A stretch of DNA of 64,000 nt from Labia minor (GCA_963082975.1 OY720347.1:32505398-32569397), one strand, 5' to 3'; positions 12,801 through 24,800 are shown, counted from the stretch's first letter. The notes: a model not told the origin generated them from the letters alone. Translations and numbers: made by a program.

Positions 12801-12889
12801 CCACAAGGCAGAGCAATTTTCTGGTCAATTGCCTTACGACTATCTACAGCCGGTTTTTTTTTTTTGTTTTTGTTTTATTTTTTATTTTT
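9841..12889. other. AT-rich intergenic DNA with TA tracts
   Basis: Contains short TA dinucleotide runs (10635-10652, 12296-12355) and a purine-rich patch at 10440-10560 that could be a LINE scrap but shows no firm motif. A C8 run lies at about 12580-12590. No gene is supported. Confidence 0.55.
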
Positions 12890-13910
12890 TTTTTTTATAC
12901 TTTATCGAGGCTGAATGCCTTCAAACAATATGTGCATGGGGTTATTGATAACAGGGTGGACTCGCGATGTCGAGTGTGGGGATTACCCTGAAGCTGCTTG
13001 ACAGACGGTCTCCAATCGAGGATGGTTGAGGTCGGGACTTGGGACCAAGTTAGATGACCCAAGGGCTGGGGTGTTCCAAGCTCGTGGTAGGGGTTAAGGG
13101 GTGCAACGCGTGCGCAAGCCATTCAGCTGTCGGTCGCGAGACACGGGCGTGCATCAGTCGGGCTTCGGGCCGCGCAGGTGGCACATTTGTGGCCGCTTCT
13201 ATACCGGGTGTCAGTGTTACTTACGAACATGTCATTAACAACTCACATCATCAATGGCACTCGCTAAGGACAACATCAGCATGAGGGGGGCACGTAGCTG
13301 CCTGACATTCCTCTTTCTTCTCATTTTATTTTTTGGACCTCCTGGTAAGTTGTCATCTCACTTTTACACTCCCTCCCAATTCCTTCTTAGACCAGAGACC
13401 TGTGGCTGACAAAAGTTCATCGATTACATAAAGTTATAAAACGAAATCACATTTACGAGATATCTGGACCGCCTCCATCGCTTCTGTCTTTTAATCGTTT
13501 GCCGCTTGCAACTTGTAGGCCCATTACCCAAATGGAGTTTATCTAACTTGATGGGAGAAAGATAAGACGTTTGAATTAAGAGAGGGTGGAAAAGGCTCAA
13601 TGACTTCTTAAATTCAACCTGAATCTGGTTTGTTCGAAATGGCAAACATTTAGTCGCCTCTAATCCCCACGTGGATGCTTAAAAGGGTGAAAAAGAGGAG
13701 ACCGATGGGAAAGAGGAAACCCTTGTTACAAAAAGACATCTGTCTTCCACTAATCCGGACAAACGGCCTCCACTTCCATTACTTATAACTAAAAATGTCC
13801 ACTGATTCGCGCCCGCGATGTCCTGCTAACATATGAGTCCATTAAGGAGGGAGCCTCCCCCTGGTTAATAGGCAACCCTCGCTAGAATAGATATTTTTCA
13901 TGGGGAGCAA
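12890..13910. other. GC-rich, CpG-containing island; possible host promoter/5' gene region
   Basis: About 1 kb stands out from the AT-rich background, with many CpGs (for example CGCGTGCGC near 13107 and GGGCCGCGC near 13168). It matches none of the repeat families recognised in the window. It contains the candidate signal-peptide exon and continues past the splice donor with similarly mixed composition to about 13900. This is the most likely place for a host gene start. Confidence 0.5.
13254..13344 (+). CDS. Candidate host first coding exon with signal peptide
   Basis: An ATG at 13254 (in-frame stop TAA upstream at 13236) opens a frame with a second ATG at 13281. That second ATG has A at -3, a better start context, so it is the preferred start. 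From there the peptide begins MRGARSC, followed by a hydrophobic core LTFLFLLILFFG and PPG: a charged N-region and a strong h-region, as in a secretory signal peptide. The frame runs into CCTG|GTAAGT at 13344/13345, a full-consensus 5' splice site, leaving phase 1. Without splicing the frame soon stops. The gene cannot be named and no convincing second exon was found; a tempting acceptor at 19541 falls in a LINE remnant. A chance combination of ORF and donor is possible. Confidence 0.4.
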
Positions 13911-15568
13911 TCAATCTCTATTTTAAAATTATGAGTAATATATTAGTTGATACATTAGTCAAAGAATATAAGAGGGAACATATTAACATTTTTTTTTATG
14001 AACATCTAACAAAACATTTCAATTATTTATATAATAATCACAAATCATTTTTCACTAAAAAAATACATACCAATTATAAAAAAAATTGGTTTATTATTTT
14101 ATAAATATATATAAAATATAATGATGATAATGATATATATTTTTTATTTTATTTTTTTATTTTTATTCTTGTGAAATAATAATACAAAAAGTATAAGATG
14201 GATAATTGAATCCCTTTTATAAATTTCATATTTTTTTTTTATTCATTCCTATATAAAAACAAATAAGTCTATTTTAATTTTTATTTTAATATAATCAAAT
14301 TAACTTGTATTAGTAATAATAATCTAGGCGAAAATTTTTTTCACCAGTGAAATATGTCCAATAATGATTATAAATAAATGATTTCATTAAATTAAATATA
14401 AATAAATAAAAGTGTTTAAACAATTTAAATAAGATAAAAGACGGAATGGTTTGTTAAGAGAGTTTGGAATGGATTCAAGTAAATTTCTCTTTATGTCAAG
14501 TTAATTAATACAAATAAACTTCCTTTAATAAATTCTTTTATCGATTATCCATTAAAACAAACAATATGTTAAAGAATATCGCTGATACTATTATAATATA
14601 AATCGCATTTTTTTTTTGTTATTGTTTAAGAATGATCTGAATAATAATAAGAGAGGTAAAAAAAAAAATTTCAATTTAAATTTTTCTTGTTTCATTATAT
14701 AATATATATATTTTTTATTCATATCATGTAATGAATGATTTGTTGGATGATTCTTAAATGGTTTCTGCTATTTTTATCTAGTTACGCTCCAAAACAGAAC
14801 TAATGGACGCGGTTTCCATTATTTTCCTAGTTGAATTCACGCCAAAAACTAATCAGTTCAAATCACCATTTGATTATGCTTGAATCATTATAATATATGT
14901 AAAGAACAGACTTGATTTTTGATATAATCAATCCACAAGTTCATGTTAACCAATTACATGAAAATAATTATTGTTTGTTATCTCTTTGTAAAGATAATTA
15001 TATTTTATAATGATTTTTTTTTTCTTTTGTTTTTTTGTGTGAATGTTTTAATGTGAAAAGTGATTTTTAATTGATATATATTTATATATAAGTATATTAG
15101 ATAGACAAAAAGGATTTATTTTTTTATGTGGGAATGAAAGGCGAAATAGTATTTAATAGTCAATTCCAATAATATGTTGAGTTTATCAGATTAGTTATAT
15201 GCTAATTGGTTTAGATAAATAACTTTAATTTGATACCATTAACTTTGATTAGTCTTCCTGAACTTAGACCATATTTAACATCAAAATTGCAAAAACAAAT
15301 TGTAGCTACTTAATCTTTGCATATTCAGTATACATTACATATAATTTTTTATGACAAAGTAATAACAAAAATGTTCCTGTTTGATTTTTTATTTTAAAAT
15401 GAAAGCCACCAAATTGATAGTTGTAATGTTAGCGGCTTAAAGTATTTACAGTTTAAAATGAAGTTACATTAGAATAAAATTACATAAGATAATATTTTAT
15501 TTTTTACTAAATTTAAAATAATATTTTTATATAATATTTCTATTTTCAATTTTATTAATCATATAATA
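13911..15568. other. AT-rich intergenic or intronic DNA
   Basis: If the exon above is real, this would be intron. No exon, RNA or repeat signal was recognised. Confidence 0.5.
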
Positions 15569-16181
15569 CGGTAAAACCTTGAAATAATGGACTAATAGGG
15601 AGGGGGTCAGGCGGGTTAAGGTGAAAGTCCGTTATATATAAATAAATTTAAAATATATTAAAATATTTATATTTTTTTTTTGGAAAATCCGCTAAATTTA
15701 GATATAAATAAAAGGCACAGAACACAGAAAATTATATTTCGAACTTTAATCTACTTCTAGCCATTGCAAAACATCTTCCTTAGATAATTATTCTCCAGCA
15801 TTAAGTTTTGTCCAACAAACTTCTAACCTTTTTAAATCTGTTTCCATCTTCGTCATCAAATAAATTCTTCCAACGATTTTTTAATGTTTACTCTTTCAAT
15901 TCTTACCATGCTATACCGAAATTAAAAATTGATTGCTGATTTTAAATTGTAACACTTTAAATTTTGCAAGGAACGCTATCCTCTTGTATCTTCTGAATTT
16001 TCTTCATCTTGCAATACAACTACTTCATCTAAAAAATTTCTGATATATCGTATATTTAAAAAAAATTTTTGAAAATATCTCAGTTGAACCATGCCTTATT
16101 AGAGTTATAATAAGAATGTTTTATTTATTTATCAGTTATACCCTTCAATAGAGGGTTAAAAATATCAAGGTTTTTACTGTG
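15569..16181 (-). mobile_element. Pogo/Tigger (Jerky-type) DNA transposon relic
   Basis: Terminal inverted repeats begin CGGTAAAACCTTGA on the left and CAGTAAAAACCTTGA on the right (as read inward), the usual pogo/Tigger start, with a TA beside the left end. Minus-strand translation between 15720 and 16010 gives pieces such as WKNLFDDEDGN preceded by an AI-x-FGIAW-like helix, resembling the C-terminal tail of Jerky/Tigger transposases. The catalytic core is deleted and stops interrupt the rest, so this is an internally deleted relic. Confidence 0.6.
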
Positions 16182-16373
16182 ATTAATTTTATTTATCTTT
16201 TTGGTTTACCTGTCCATTATTTAAAATGGACAAAGTTTTATGAAAAAAACTGGGTTAAGAAGAAATGTTTCCTTAATATTAAATTTAAACTTATTCAACA
16301 GTTGACTACTTTTAGCTTTTATTTAATATTTATTATTTATTATTTAAAGAATTTTTATTTTGATCTAATAATA

Positions 16374-16591
16374 AAACAAAAACTCTAACTTTTGTACAAC
16401 CAAAGAAAGGACAACGCTTATATCAATTAGGTGTACTATGTTCAGTCCTATCAACCTTTACCTTGATTTCCTTTCTATCAAGTAGTTTCCTAATTTTTAT
16501 CCCGGAGGCTGGGTTGACTCCGTCCCATATACTTGAACCCGGGACTACGAGAATGAGTGCTAGCGATACTGCTTCCTACCCTGTGGCGCCC
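16374..16591 (-). mobile_element. tRNA-derived SINE, family 1
   Basis: Minus-strand copy of the SINE best seen at 59473-59750. The head carries the B-box region GTCCCGGGTTCAAG (near 16538-16550, reverse); the body has GGACGGAGTCAACCCAG and AAGGTAAAGGTTGATA; the tail has GTTGTACAAAAGTTAGAG. Flanking direct repeats TTTGATCTAATAATA and TTTGATATAATAATA (about 16359-16373 and 16592-16606, one mismatch) are a credible target duplication. Confidence 0.75.
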
Positions 16592-16682
16592 TTTGATATA
16601 ATAATAGTGTGTATCAATATCCTATATATATATATATATATTAAATGCCCCTATTCTCATTCGAAAAATGATAATAAATAGT

Positions 16683-16755
16683 TTATTCAATGGTAAAGGT
16701 GTAATCTTGAAGATCAGGGTTCAAACCCCATCAAGATTAAAAATAGAAAAAAAAG
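16683..16755 (+). mobile_element. tRNA-like SINE head, family 2
   Basis: A box-A-like TTCAATGGTAAAGG is followed about 20 bases later by TTGAAGATCAGGGTTCAAAC, which contains a good B box (GGGTTCAAACCCC), then an A-rich tail. The arms do not form a full cloverleaf, so this is a tRNA-derived retroposon rather than a tRNA gene. A related copy is at 31497-31575. Confidence 0.5.
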
Positions 16756-17187
16756 ATTTAAATAAATGGACAATAAATTATAAATGTAATAGTCTATAAA
16801 AAAATCTAGACTGTGTCACCTCAACTATCTCGCAAATTTTTGAATTTGATTAATTAACATATACTTATTATATATTTAAATTAAATTTAATTAATTAAAT
16901 TATAAATTATAAGTATAAATGAATTGGATTAATTAATTAAAATATTTAAATTTGCAGTATAGTATTGTTATTCAATTAAATTAATTATTTAACATATACT
17001 TATTAAATTTAAAACCTTTAACTTCATTTTTAAGTCAAAATTTAAAAATTTAAAAAATTAATTCCGGTACTCTTCAGAGATTCAATCAAGCTGAAATTCT
17101 ATATATAGCAGTTTTATGCAATTTTTAATCATGCAAATAATTATCAAATATATATCTTTATTTTTACGGTTATTATAGAAGAAATTA

Positions 17188-17830
17188 GCTGGAGTGTCTC
17201 CACTCGACTATCTCGCAATTTGAATTGGATTAAATAACATAATATATTATATTTAAATTAAATTTAATTAATTATAAATTATAAATAATAAATAATAAAT
17301 ATTAAACCAGCGCATGTTTGGCTTTTTGTTGATGGCACCACGTCACGTGTTGGCGCGTGAGATTTGCAGTGTTAAAAAATTAATTCTGGTAATTTCAGCG
17401 AATCAATCAAGCTGAAATTCTATATATAGCAGTTTTATACAATTATTAATCATGTGAAAAATTATCAAACATATATCTTTATTTTTACGGTCACTTTAGA
17501 GGAAAAAAAATCAAAACGTTGTAGGTAATGACCCTCTTCCGGTTGAGCTACATTTCTCAAAAGTTGATAGAAAACTATGAATTTTGAATAATGCCCATGT
17601 ACCAAATTTCATCATTCTAGCTCAAACCGTTTTTGCGTAATCTTGCCTACATACATACACACACACATACACACATACACACACACATACACACACACAT
17701 ACACACACACACAGACATTTTTCTCAACCTTAGTGAAAATGATTCAGGAACCTTCAAAACGTATAAAAACATCAAAATCTCAACATCGAAAATTTTCGTG
17801 ATCGCAATACTATCTCTGGCGAGATAGTAA
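17188..17830 (-). mobile_element. HINE-like element family B, full copy nested in B
   Basis: Read on the minus strand it starts TTACTATCTCGCCAGAGATAG, has an AC/GT-type microsatellite, then GATGAAATTTGGTACATGGG, a non-coding body, and ends GCGAGATAGT, hairpin GAGTG-GAGA-CACTC and CCAGC. The 5' and 3' subterminal motifs ACTATCTCGC and GCGAGATAGT are inverted repeats, and only the 3' end carries the extra hairpin. This is the same architecture as family A, with (GTGT/GTAT)n in place of (GTCY)n. There is no coding capacity. No target duplication flanks it inside the host copy. Confidence 0.75.
17651..17713. repeat. (ACAC/ACAT)n microsatellite inside element B
   Basis: About 60 bases of alternating ACAC and ACAT units, at the position equivalent to the GTCY tract of family A. 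Other B copies keep only a short remnant (33548-33566; 52129-52150). Confidence 0.9.
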
Positions 17831-17948
17831 AAATGGTAGGTAATCGTCGTCTTCCAAAAAGAGCTACATTTCTCAAAAGTTGATAGAAAACTACGAATTT
17901 TGAATAATGCCCGCTTACCAAATTTCATCATTCTAGCGAGATAGTAAT

Positions 17949-19379
17949 AAAAACAAATATATTTCACTAAAATTATAGAATTATTAATTAATAATAATTG
18001 ATATTTTTTCTTCCAAATTTATTAATAAAAAATACTAATGAAAAATTATACATTCATTAATTTTTGAGTTGAGTCCTCTTATATGATAGGAGTATAATTT
18101 TAAAAATGTCACTAATTAATTTTTAGAATGTAAATTTAAAAAAAAAAAAATAAAATAAAATAAAATAAAAACTTTTTAATATTTTTTTCATCAACATTAT
18201 AATTCCACTTTCTCTAAAATTAAGAAAATAAGATTTACTTAAGAGCAAAAAAAAAAAAATATTTATTAAAATTATATTAATAAAAAAAAAATATATGAAT
18301 CTATTTGTAAAACAAAATTCATTAAAAAAAATCAATTCTCAATCAAGGACAATAAAAAATTATTTTAAATATTCATGAAACAAATAAATTCAATATAAAA
18401 TAATATCTTAAGCCCATCTCATCTCTCCAACACATCCGCTTGAGTTTCTTCACTCAATTTAAAAGCACTCTTTATGATTGGAGTCACCTAAATATAGAAT
18501 AATAATATTATTCGTTTGGATATAAATTATTCTAGGTTTTCTTAATGTATAACCTTATCTCTTTGCAAATTTAAATGTAAGAGTAAAGAACAAATTTAAA
18601 TAAGCATTGTGTGTGTATTAAAACTCCCTCACTTACCACATTATCACCCATCTCCTCTGGCTTTCACTCCTTCTCTTTGTCTCTCATTCTCGTTTATTCC
18701 ACTTGAAACAAATCAACACATACATGTATATGTCGTTCTGTTGCATGTTGTTGTCAACAAAGCATTGGTGTTATAATGGTCATGTTGAACATTTATAACT
18801 TTAAGGTAACCAAAACGACAAAAGTTAACTGCTCTCTGGTTTACATGTTAAAATAGATGAAAACATAGTGGATAGAATGTATCTAGCAAACTAAATCAAG
18901 CATTTAAGTTCTAATTAGGAGAGATGTAATGAATCTTTATAGAAAAAGCAAGAAAAAAAAAATTATACTAAATTATCTTATTACATAATAAATCTTATCT
19001 TATTAATAATATATTATAATCTTACTTTAATAAATTCCCAAGTTTTATTCATTTTATTATAAATAAAAACAATTGTTTAAAAGATAGATTTAAAAAATAA
19101 TTAATTTTGAACTGAAAACTTTGAAATATTTTTTTTTTTATTATCAAATATTTTTATTTTCCTCCTTTCTCAACTTTTTTTTTTAAGATGCCCTAAAATC
19201 TGGAAGATTAATTTAAATAAATTTTTTAAGACGTCTCAAATTTTTAACTAATCGACTTTTAATATTATTTTATGTTTTTAAAAATCTCATTTATCTTTGT
19301 GCGGTTACAGAATTTGAAAATGCATTGTCGCAGTAATCACATTTTCTTATTATTGCACATATTTCTCTCTATTGTCTAT
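17949..19379. other. AT-rich intergenic DNA, nothing recognised
   Basis: Poly-A and AAAAT runs (18135-18172) and plain AT-rich sequence; no gene is supported. Confidence 0.55.
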
Positions 19380-19640
19380 ATGCCAATTGTTTCACCTTAA
19401 ACAAAATTTTTATCTAATCTTTCTTCACTCATTCGTGCCACGTCGCAATATCCAAATCTGACTAGATTTGGGAAAGCCTAGAAATAAATTTCTCATTATT
19501 CAATCTCCACTATTTCTCTGATATTTTGTCTTTTTCCAGGCAATAAATTTTATGAAGAATGCTTTGCCAAATTCTTAGAATGTTTATTAATCCCCCAAAG
19601 TCATGGACCAGGCCTCACACTCTTACTGCAAAAATAATAA
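19380..19640 (-). pseudogene. RTE-like LINE fragment
   Basis: Minus-strand sequence parallels the 3' region of the LINEs at both window ends: AGTGTGAGGCCTGGTCCATGA corresponds to the codons of the CE-x-WSM block, followed by TTTGGG for the LGD segment, and further on a piece reading VARMSEERLDKNF, which matches the GHVARM region. The frame is shifted and stopped many times. It mimics a spliced exon on the plus strand (TTTTTCCAG then an open frame) but is better explained as a LINE. Confidence 0.6.
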
Positions 19641-19707
19641 CTTTAATTCTTTTTTTCTTTTTTTCATAAATTATTAAATGGTTTTATATATTTTTTTTAA
19701 TTAAAAG

Positions 19708-19750
<43 letters not shown>

Positions 19751-21753
19751 ATTATCTTCATTCAATTTGTAAAAAAATCTTTTTTTCTTAATCTTCTCAA
19801 TCTTCCCATTTTATCCATAAATTCAATATTATATATTAACATATAATTCTTTTCTTTTTGTATTCTCTTATTAGTATAAGAAAAGAGTCTATTTTCTTTT
19901 CTTTATTTGTCTTTATTGTTTTTCTTTAAAATCATTTTTTATTAATTTCATGATCATATGATCTATTTCATCCATTCCTCTTAAATAGATTATAATCTAC
20001 CAAATAGATTGATTAAGAACATATAAAGTGTATTGCATTGTTTTATAAAACCTTTACAAGGATCTTCTCTAATAACCTACATCGTTGTATATGATTACTT
20101 CTCCATCTGTTACCACCCTTTAATACTAGTTTCATGTCAGATTTTATGTTTTTAGGTCGTAAGGGTTAATGTTGGATCTTACAATTTTAGTCCAGTATTT
20201 CTTTATTATTATAAACATGACAGTGAGTTTTTTTTTTAGTATACTAATTATTGTCCTCAAACTCTTGAAATTCAGCTCTTTTTTTTCTTTTTTCTTTTTT
20301 AAATATAATTATCAATTAAATTTAAGTTATTTAATAAAATAATAATTTTAATAATAAAAAAATGCTTTTTAAAATTCCCGAAGTTGCTGAAGAGTCAATT
20401 GAGGAAAATTGTGATAAAATATAATAAAAAAAAATAATAATATAAATATTAACTAAATTTAAAAAATTGATTTTTTTCACATTTGTTTATCCTATGAATA
20501 AAAATAAATCATGAAGAGAACAAGAACAAGTGAGGAATTTTTGAACAACTATTTTATAAAAAGAGTGATTGTAAATTCCAATCTCGATTGTCGAACCAGC
20601 CATTCCAATTAAATCCAATAGAATCCATGAATGAATGACAGAACTGAAATTGGAATGGTTGCATATATACTTTCAATTAATTAATATAATTATTCGACTA
20701 TTCATAAGATTATAGTTAAACTATCGATTAAGATGTTATATATTAATTTTTATTTTTAAATATTCTTTTTATTAAATTTATTAGTATTATTATTATCTAT
20801 TCATATATATGATAATCCTTTATTCCTATTTGATAATTTATTAAATTACCTCTCTTATTTTCAATTTTTGATCAATGATTGTGTAATATTTATTACTTGA
20901 ATGAATGATTTATAGTTAGTAATTTTCTTAATGGTATTAAAATATTTTAATTTAATAAGAAACAATACATTAATAGGATTGGCCATGTTATACAGCACAT
21001 TATTATAAAATTAATTATTATAGATAGAGATAAATCATATTACAAATACTACAATATTCAAGTAAAAGTGATAAACTCCTGTAAATTCACAAACAATAAA
21101 TAGAAATTCATAAAAATACCTGAATTTTCAATCTTTTAATTTTTAAAAATAAATACTTTTTTTAGAAATTTTATTTAAAAATATGTATCGTCTTAAAAAA
21201 AATTTATATTCATTTCAATAATTCAATGTATAAAATTTTTAATAAATTAGAAAAATGTTTTTGAATATCTTACAAAAATAAAACATCATCTGCTGTTCAA
21301 AACATCTCAGAATTACTTGTCTATCAGAAAAGTGAATTTTAGAAGAAAAACAAAACCACTCTTCTTTAGTCTAATATAAAAGGGATGAGAGTTTGTAATA
21401 AAACAACACAAGTTTTTTTTTTTTTTTAATTAAAAACATTTCCAAGTGCTTTGAGACAGCACCGGTGTAATGTGAAACAAATGACCCCTGTCCTTCCTAA
21501 TTTTCATTAAATATTTAATTTAAATTTTATAATCCATTAAAAGGAGTTTTAGGAGAAGGTGATAATGTTTGTTTACTAAACCACCTACTTTTACTTAAAT
21601 GGACGATTATTCTCAACTAATTATAGACTCCAAAGAGATTAAAGAAATTCTTTGAATTATATCTCAAAAATAGAATATAAACAATGATTCGATGTTTCTT
21701 CATAGATTTATTCAATAGAATCGGATTTAAATAGTTAGGGTCATTATTAAGTC
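19641..21753. other. AT-rich DNA with a (TA)n tract
   Basis: Includes a TA dinucleotide run at about 19709-19748. A short inverted pair CCATTCCAATT / AATTGGAATGG lies near 20601-20660. No gene is supported. Confidence 0.6.
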
Positions 21754-22206
21754 CAGCTGTCTAGGTAAAAGATGTATGAATCATAATCCTTCAGTGTGAA
21801 CACCCTTAGTTCAAACGGTTATCAAATTCCTGTTATAATCACCCAAGCATGTCCGTATTTATCATCTACTATCCATGAATTTATACAATTTATGAATATG
21901 TTAAAATTATGTTATATTTACAGTCTTTTATAAATTTAAAGGAAGATGTTCAATTATAGTAATGACTAAAATTTATTTATCGGTTAAGTTACATATTAAT
22001 ACACCCAGTAGTAAATTATCTGAGGTATTAATGTTAACACCCACCTATTACGTATTCATTAATAACTAAAAACCCAAAATTTTTATGCCAGGATAACTTG
22101 AACCAGTATGGATATGCTTCGTTGGTTACCTAGGAATTTGATTATCATGACTAAGGCCCCACACGTTGAGGGATTATGATTCATGCAGCTCACAATTGGA
22201 CAGCTG
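21754..22206. mobile_element. Non-coding element with long (about 80 bp) terminal inverted repeats
   Basis: The two ends are inverted and clearly homologous. Both start CAGCTGTC and share, in order, ATGAATCATAATCC, an ATAATCAAATTCCT-like stretch, and AAGCAT-TCC-TA. Identity looks roughly 70 percent. The interior is non-coding. Long TIRs without coding capacity suggest a MITE of a long-TIR DNA transposon, but no clean target duplication was found, so the superfamily is open. Confidence 0.55.
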
Positions 22207-23454
22207 CTCTCTTTTAATAATACCTTTTATGATAACGATGGTAATTTAATTTACTTTTACATTTCGTGAATCAAAATTTCTCTAAGTGAATATTGTCCAG
22301 GTTTTTTATTTTAATTCTAATTATATTTATTTTATCCTATATATACCTATATGTATATATATATTTCATATTTCAAATAATATAAATTATAATTAATTCA
22401 GTATTATTCTCATAAACATATGTTATAAAAAAAGAATAGGAAATCGATTGTCTTCTCATAACGAATTAACGTTAAGTTAAACTGTTTTTTTTTTCTTAAT
22501 TTGAAAAAATAATTAAACTAATTTGCAAGAAATAGACGTATATTTTTATTAAGACTATTTACAAATTAATTAAAATTTCAATTAGGCAAAAAAGGCAAAA
22601 AATAATAAATTATATTGTATAATAATTTAAATTTATTCAAGTTTTAATTTAGAAAAAAAAAACGATTTTCAATTGGTACTCATAAAAGTAAAAAACAAAA
22701 ACAAAACAAGGATATAATAAATTATAAAAAGTCGTTTAGTATTTTTTTTTATCATATAATGATACTCGTACGTTTTCCATGAAAAATAACTTCTTAAGTC
22801 TCTATCAGTGTATATACTCAGATTGTCTTTTATCCACTTCATGTCCTTCATACACGAATGAACTTTATTACGGAAGCCAACATTCAACCCTCAAATGAAA
22901 AAAATCTGAGAAAATAATTTAATATTATTTTTTTTTAGCTTGACAAAAATATAGCTTCTAATTGGAATAAAAAAAGTATATAATTCGAATTATATAAAAT
23001 TATAACTAATTGAATTGAAAGGGGTCTGAGTCCAGATCATTGATTATGTCATCAAATCCCGGATTATGTAATTATAAATATGTATATTTCAATTTAATTA
23101 ATATATTAATACGATAAGCAAACGATTGTAACGATGGTGACAAAAAACAAACGTTTAATAATATAACATAGTGAACTTTTTTTTCACTCTTTATTATAAA
23201 TAAATAAATATAACTAAAATTTCTAGAATTTCAAACTAAATACAATTATATACAATACATATAATTGATAATAATAAAACTTATTAAAATTGTTGAAACC
23301 GGCTTAAATTCTAATTGCATTAAAAAAACTATTATTATTAAGTATGTATTATAAATTAAGATAATTTTATTATTATTATTATTATTGTCTTTAAACCCAT
23401 CAAAACCCATTAATCAGTATACAAATTTAAATATTAAATGATAAATTTTTTGAG
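22207..23454. other. AT-rich intergenic DNA, nothing recognised
   Basis: A 72-codon minus-strand frame (22669-22887) has no recognised motif and ends in a hydrophobic run encoded by A/T repeats; I do not call it a gene. Confidence 0.5.
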
Positions 23455-23525
23455 AACTTTGAACCTTCATCCTCAATTTCAGTAGTATAGAACTTTACCA
23501 GCAAGCTGCGCTCTTGATTAATTAA
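23455..23525 (-). mobile_element. tRNA-like SINE head, family 2 (decayed)
   Basis: On the minus strand, GCTTGCTGGTAAAGTTC resembles an A box and GATGAAGGTTCAAAG a B box, with ACTACTGAAATTGAGGATG between them matching ACTACTAAACTTGAAGATA of the copy at 31497-31575. Confidence 0.45.
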
Positions 23526-23673
23526 GATAATTACCTATTTATGAATAAAAAATATAATAAGAAAATTTACAATAATATGACGAATTAAAATTATCTTAAA
23601 TAAATTATAATCCACCACTTTAACAGAATGATAGTATGGAAATGAAAATAGTGATATGAGAAGTTCATATGTA

Positions 23674-24750
23674 TACCAGGTCTAGAAGCATGAAACCGGA
23701 ATTTCCTTATAGATAGTACTCGCTATCAGTTTAAAGACCGTAAGACCGCTTCTGTAGTGCCATCTCCTCCCTCTAACAGCTGACTAAGTTTGTCAACTCA
23801 TAAAAACCCTAAGTTTCATACACCAGTATATTTTTCTATAATCTCAAACAGGTCGAGTTGTGTGCTTACGAACTATGGTTTGTGGACAGCATTGGTTTTC
23901 TACTATAATTTGAAGAAAACTGATGCAGAATCGCATAGAATGCTTGTCGAAGCATACGCTGAACATGCTTTTGACAAAACTCAATACTTTGAGTGGTTTA
24001 ACAAATTCAGAAAGAAAGATTCAGAAAGTGGAAAAACTGGTATCACATGAAATGAATGAAAGACAGCTAGAAAATCGAAAAAACACTTGTCAAATGCTGC
24101 TCGTCAGATGTAAAAGAAAATAATTTCTTCATCGAATACTGACAGGTGATGAAAAGTGGATATATTTTCAGAATCCTAAGCGTCGAAAATGATGGTTTAA
24201 TCCAGGAGAACCATCAACACACACTGCAAGACTAAATCGTTTTGGAAAGAAAACAATGCTGTGCGTTTGGAGGGTTCAAAAGGGTATAATATATTATGAG
24301 CTACTAAACCTGGCGAAACCGTTAACACTGATCTCTACTAACAACAATTGGAATCGAGCAATACTTGAAAATATGCATGATGATGCAAAAAGACAACATA
24401 AAGTCATTTTGCTTCATGGTAATGCCCTTCACACACAACAAAACGGGTCACGGATACGATCGAGGCGTCATTTGGGATGTACTAGCGCATGTGGCTTATT
24501 CTCCAGACTTAGTTCCATCTGATTACCATCTATTCACATCATTGGGACATTCACCGAACAACACTTCGATTCCTATGAAAATGTTCGAAAATGGCGACAA
24601 CTGCTTCGCTTCAAAGAAGGAATTACTTTTTGACATGGTAATCATAGCTTTCAATGAAGACTATTTTGAATAAAATTTTTTTTATAATTTTCAAATAACA
24701 GACGTGCAATTTTTACAAAAAATTCAGGTTTCATACTTCTACACCTGGTA
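23674..24750 (+). mobile_element. Mariner element with both terminal inverted repeats
   Basis: The left TIR TACCAGGTCTAGAAGCATGA and the right TIR, read inward TACCAGGTGTAGAAGTATGA, pair with two mismatches and extend through AAACC. The left end is preceded by TA; the expected right TA is now TT. The element encloses the broken transposase and is about 1.08 kb, shorter than the usual 1.3 kb because of an internal deletion. Confidence 0.8.
23790..24673 (+). pseudogene. Mariner transposase, internally deleted and frameshifted
   Basis: The N-terminal HTH segment reads KKTDAESHRMLVEAYAEHAF and EWFNKFRKKDSESGKTG. The frame then breaks and roughly 70 residues of the second HTH/linker are missing before QMLLVRCKRK. 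The catalytic domain follows with ILTGDEKWIYFQNPKRRK (first Asp kept), NPGEPSTHTARLNRFGKKTM, then ILLHGNALHT, where the second catalytic Asp has become Gly, and in another frame AYSPDLVPSDYHLF (third Asp kept). It ends near 24671. At least one in-frame stop and two shifts separate these pieces. The protein would have been a DD34D-type mariner transposase acting on the TIRs that flank it. Confidence 0.8.
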
Positions 24751-24800
24751 TTTGCAAAATAATTAAAAAAAAAATGAATAAAAAAATATATTAATAAATA

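Larger units (their letters stand above)
16811..17948 (-). mobile_element. HINE-like element family B, host copy split by a second copy
   Basis: The outer, older copy. Its left portion (16811-17187) holds the ACTATCTCGC subterminal repeat, the AT-rich middle and TCAAGCTGAAATTCTATATA. It is cut after the TTTTTACGGT segment and resumes at about 17831 with GGTAGGTAATCG and GAGCTACATTTCTCAAAAG, exactly where the consensus continues. Its far end is shortened: CATCATTCTAG is joined directly to GCGAGATAGTAA. Confidence 0.75.

Noticed and set aside
17647-17967. 106-codon minus-strand frame ending in alternating VCMC residues
   Set aside because: It is translation of the AC/AT microsatellite inside element B.
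19534-19630. Possible second exon: TTTTTCCAG followed by an open frame in the right phase for the candidate exon at 13254-13344
   Set aside because: The same bases, read on the minus strand, parallel RTE-like LINE 3' sequence (CE-x-WSM and VARMSEER regions), so the splice match is most likely chance.
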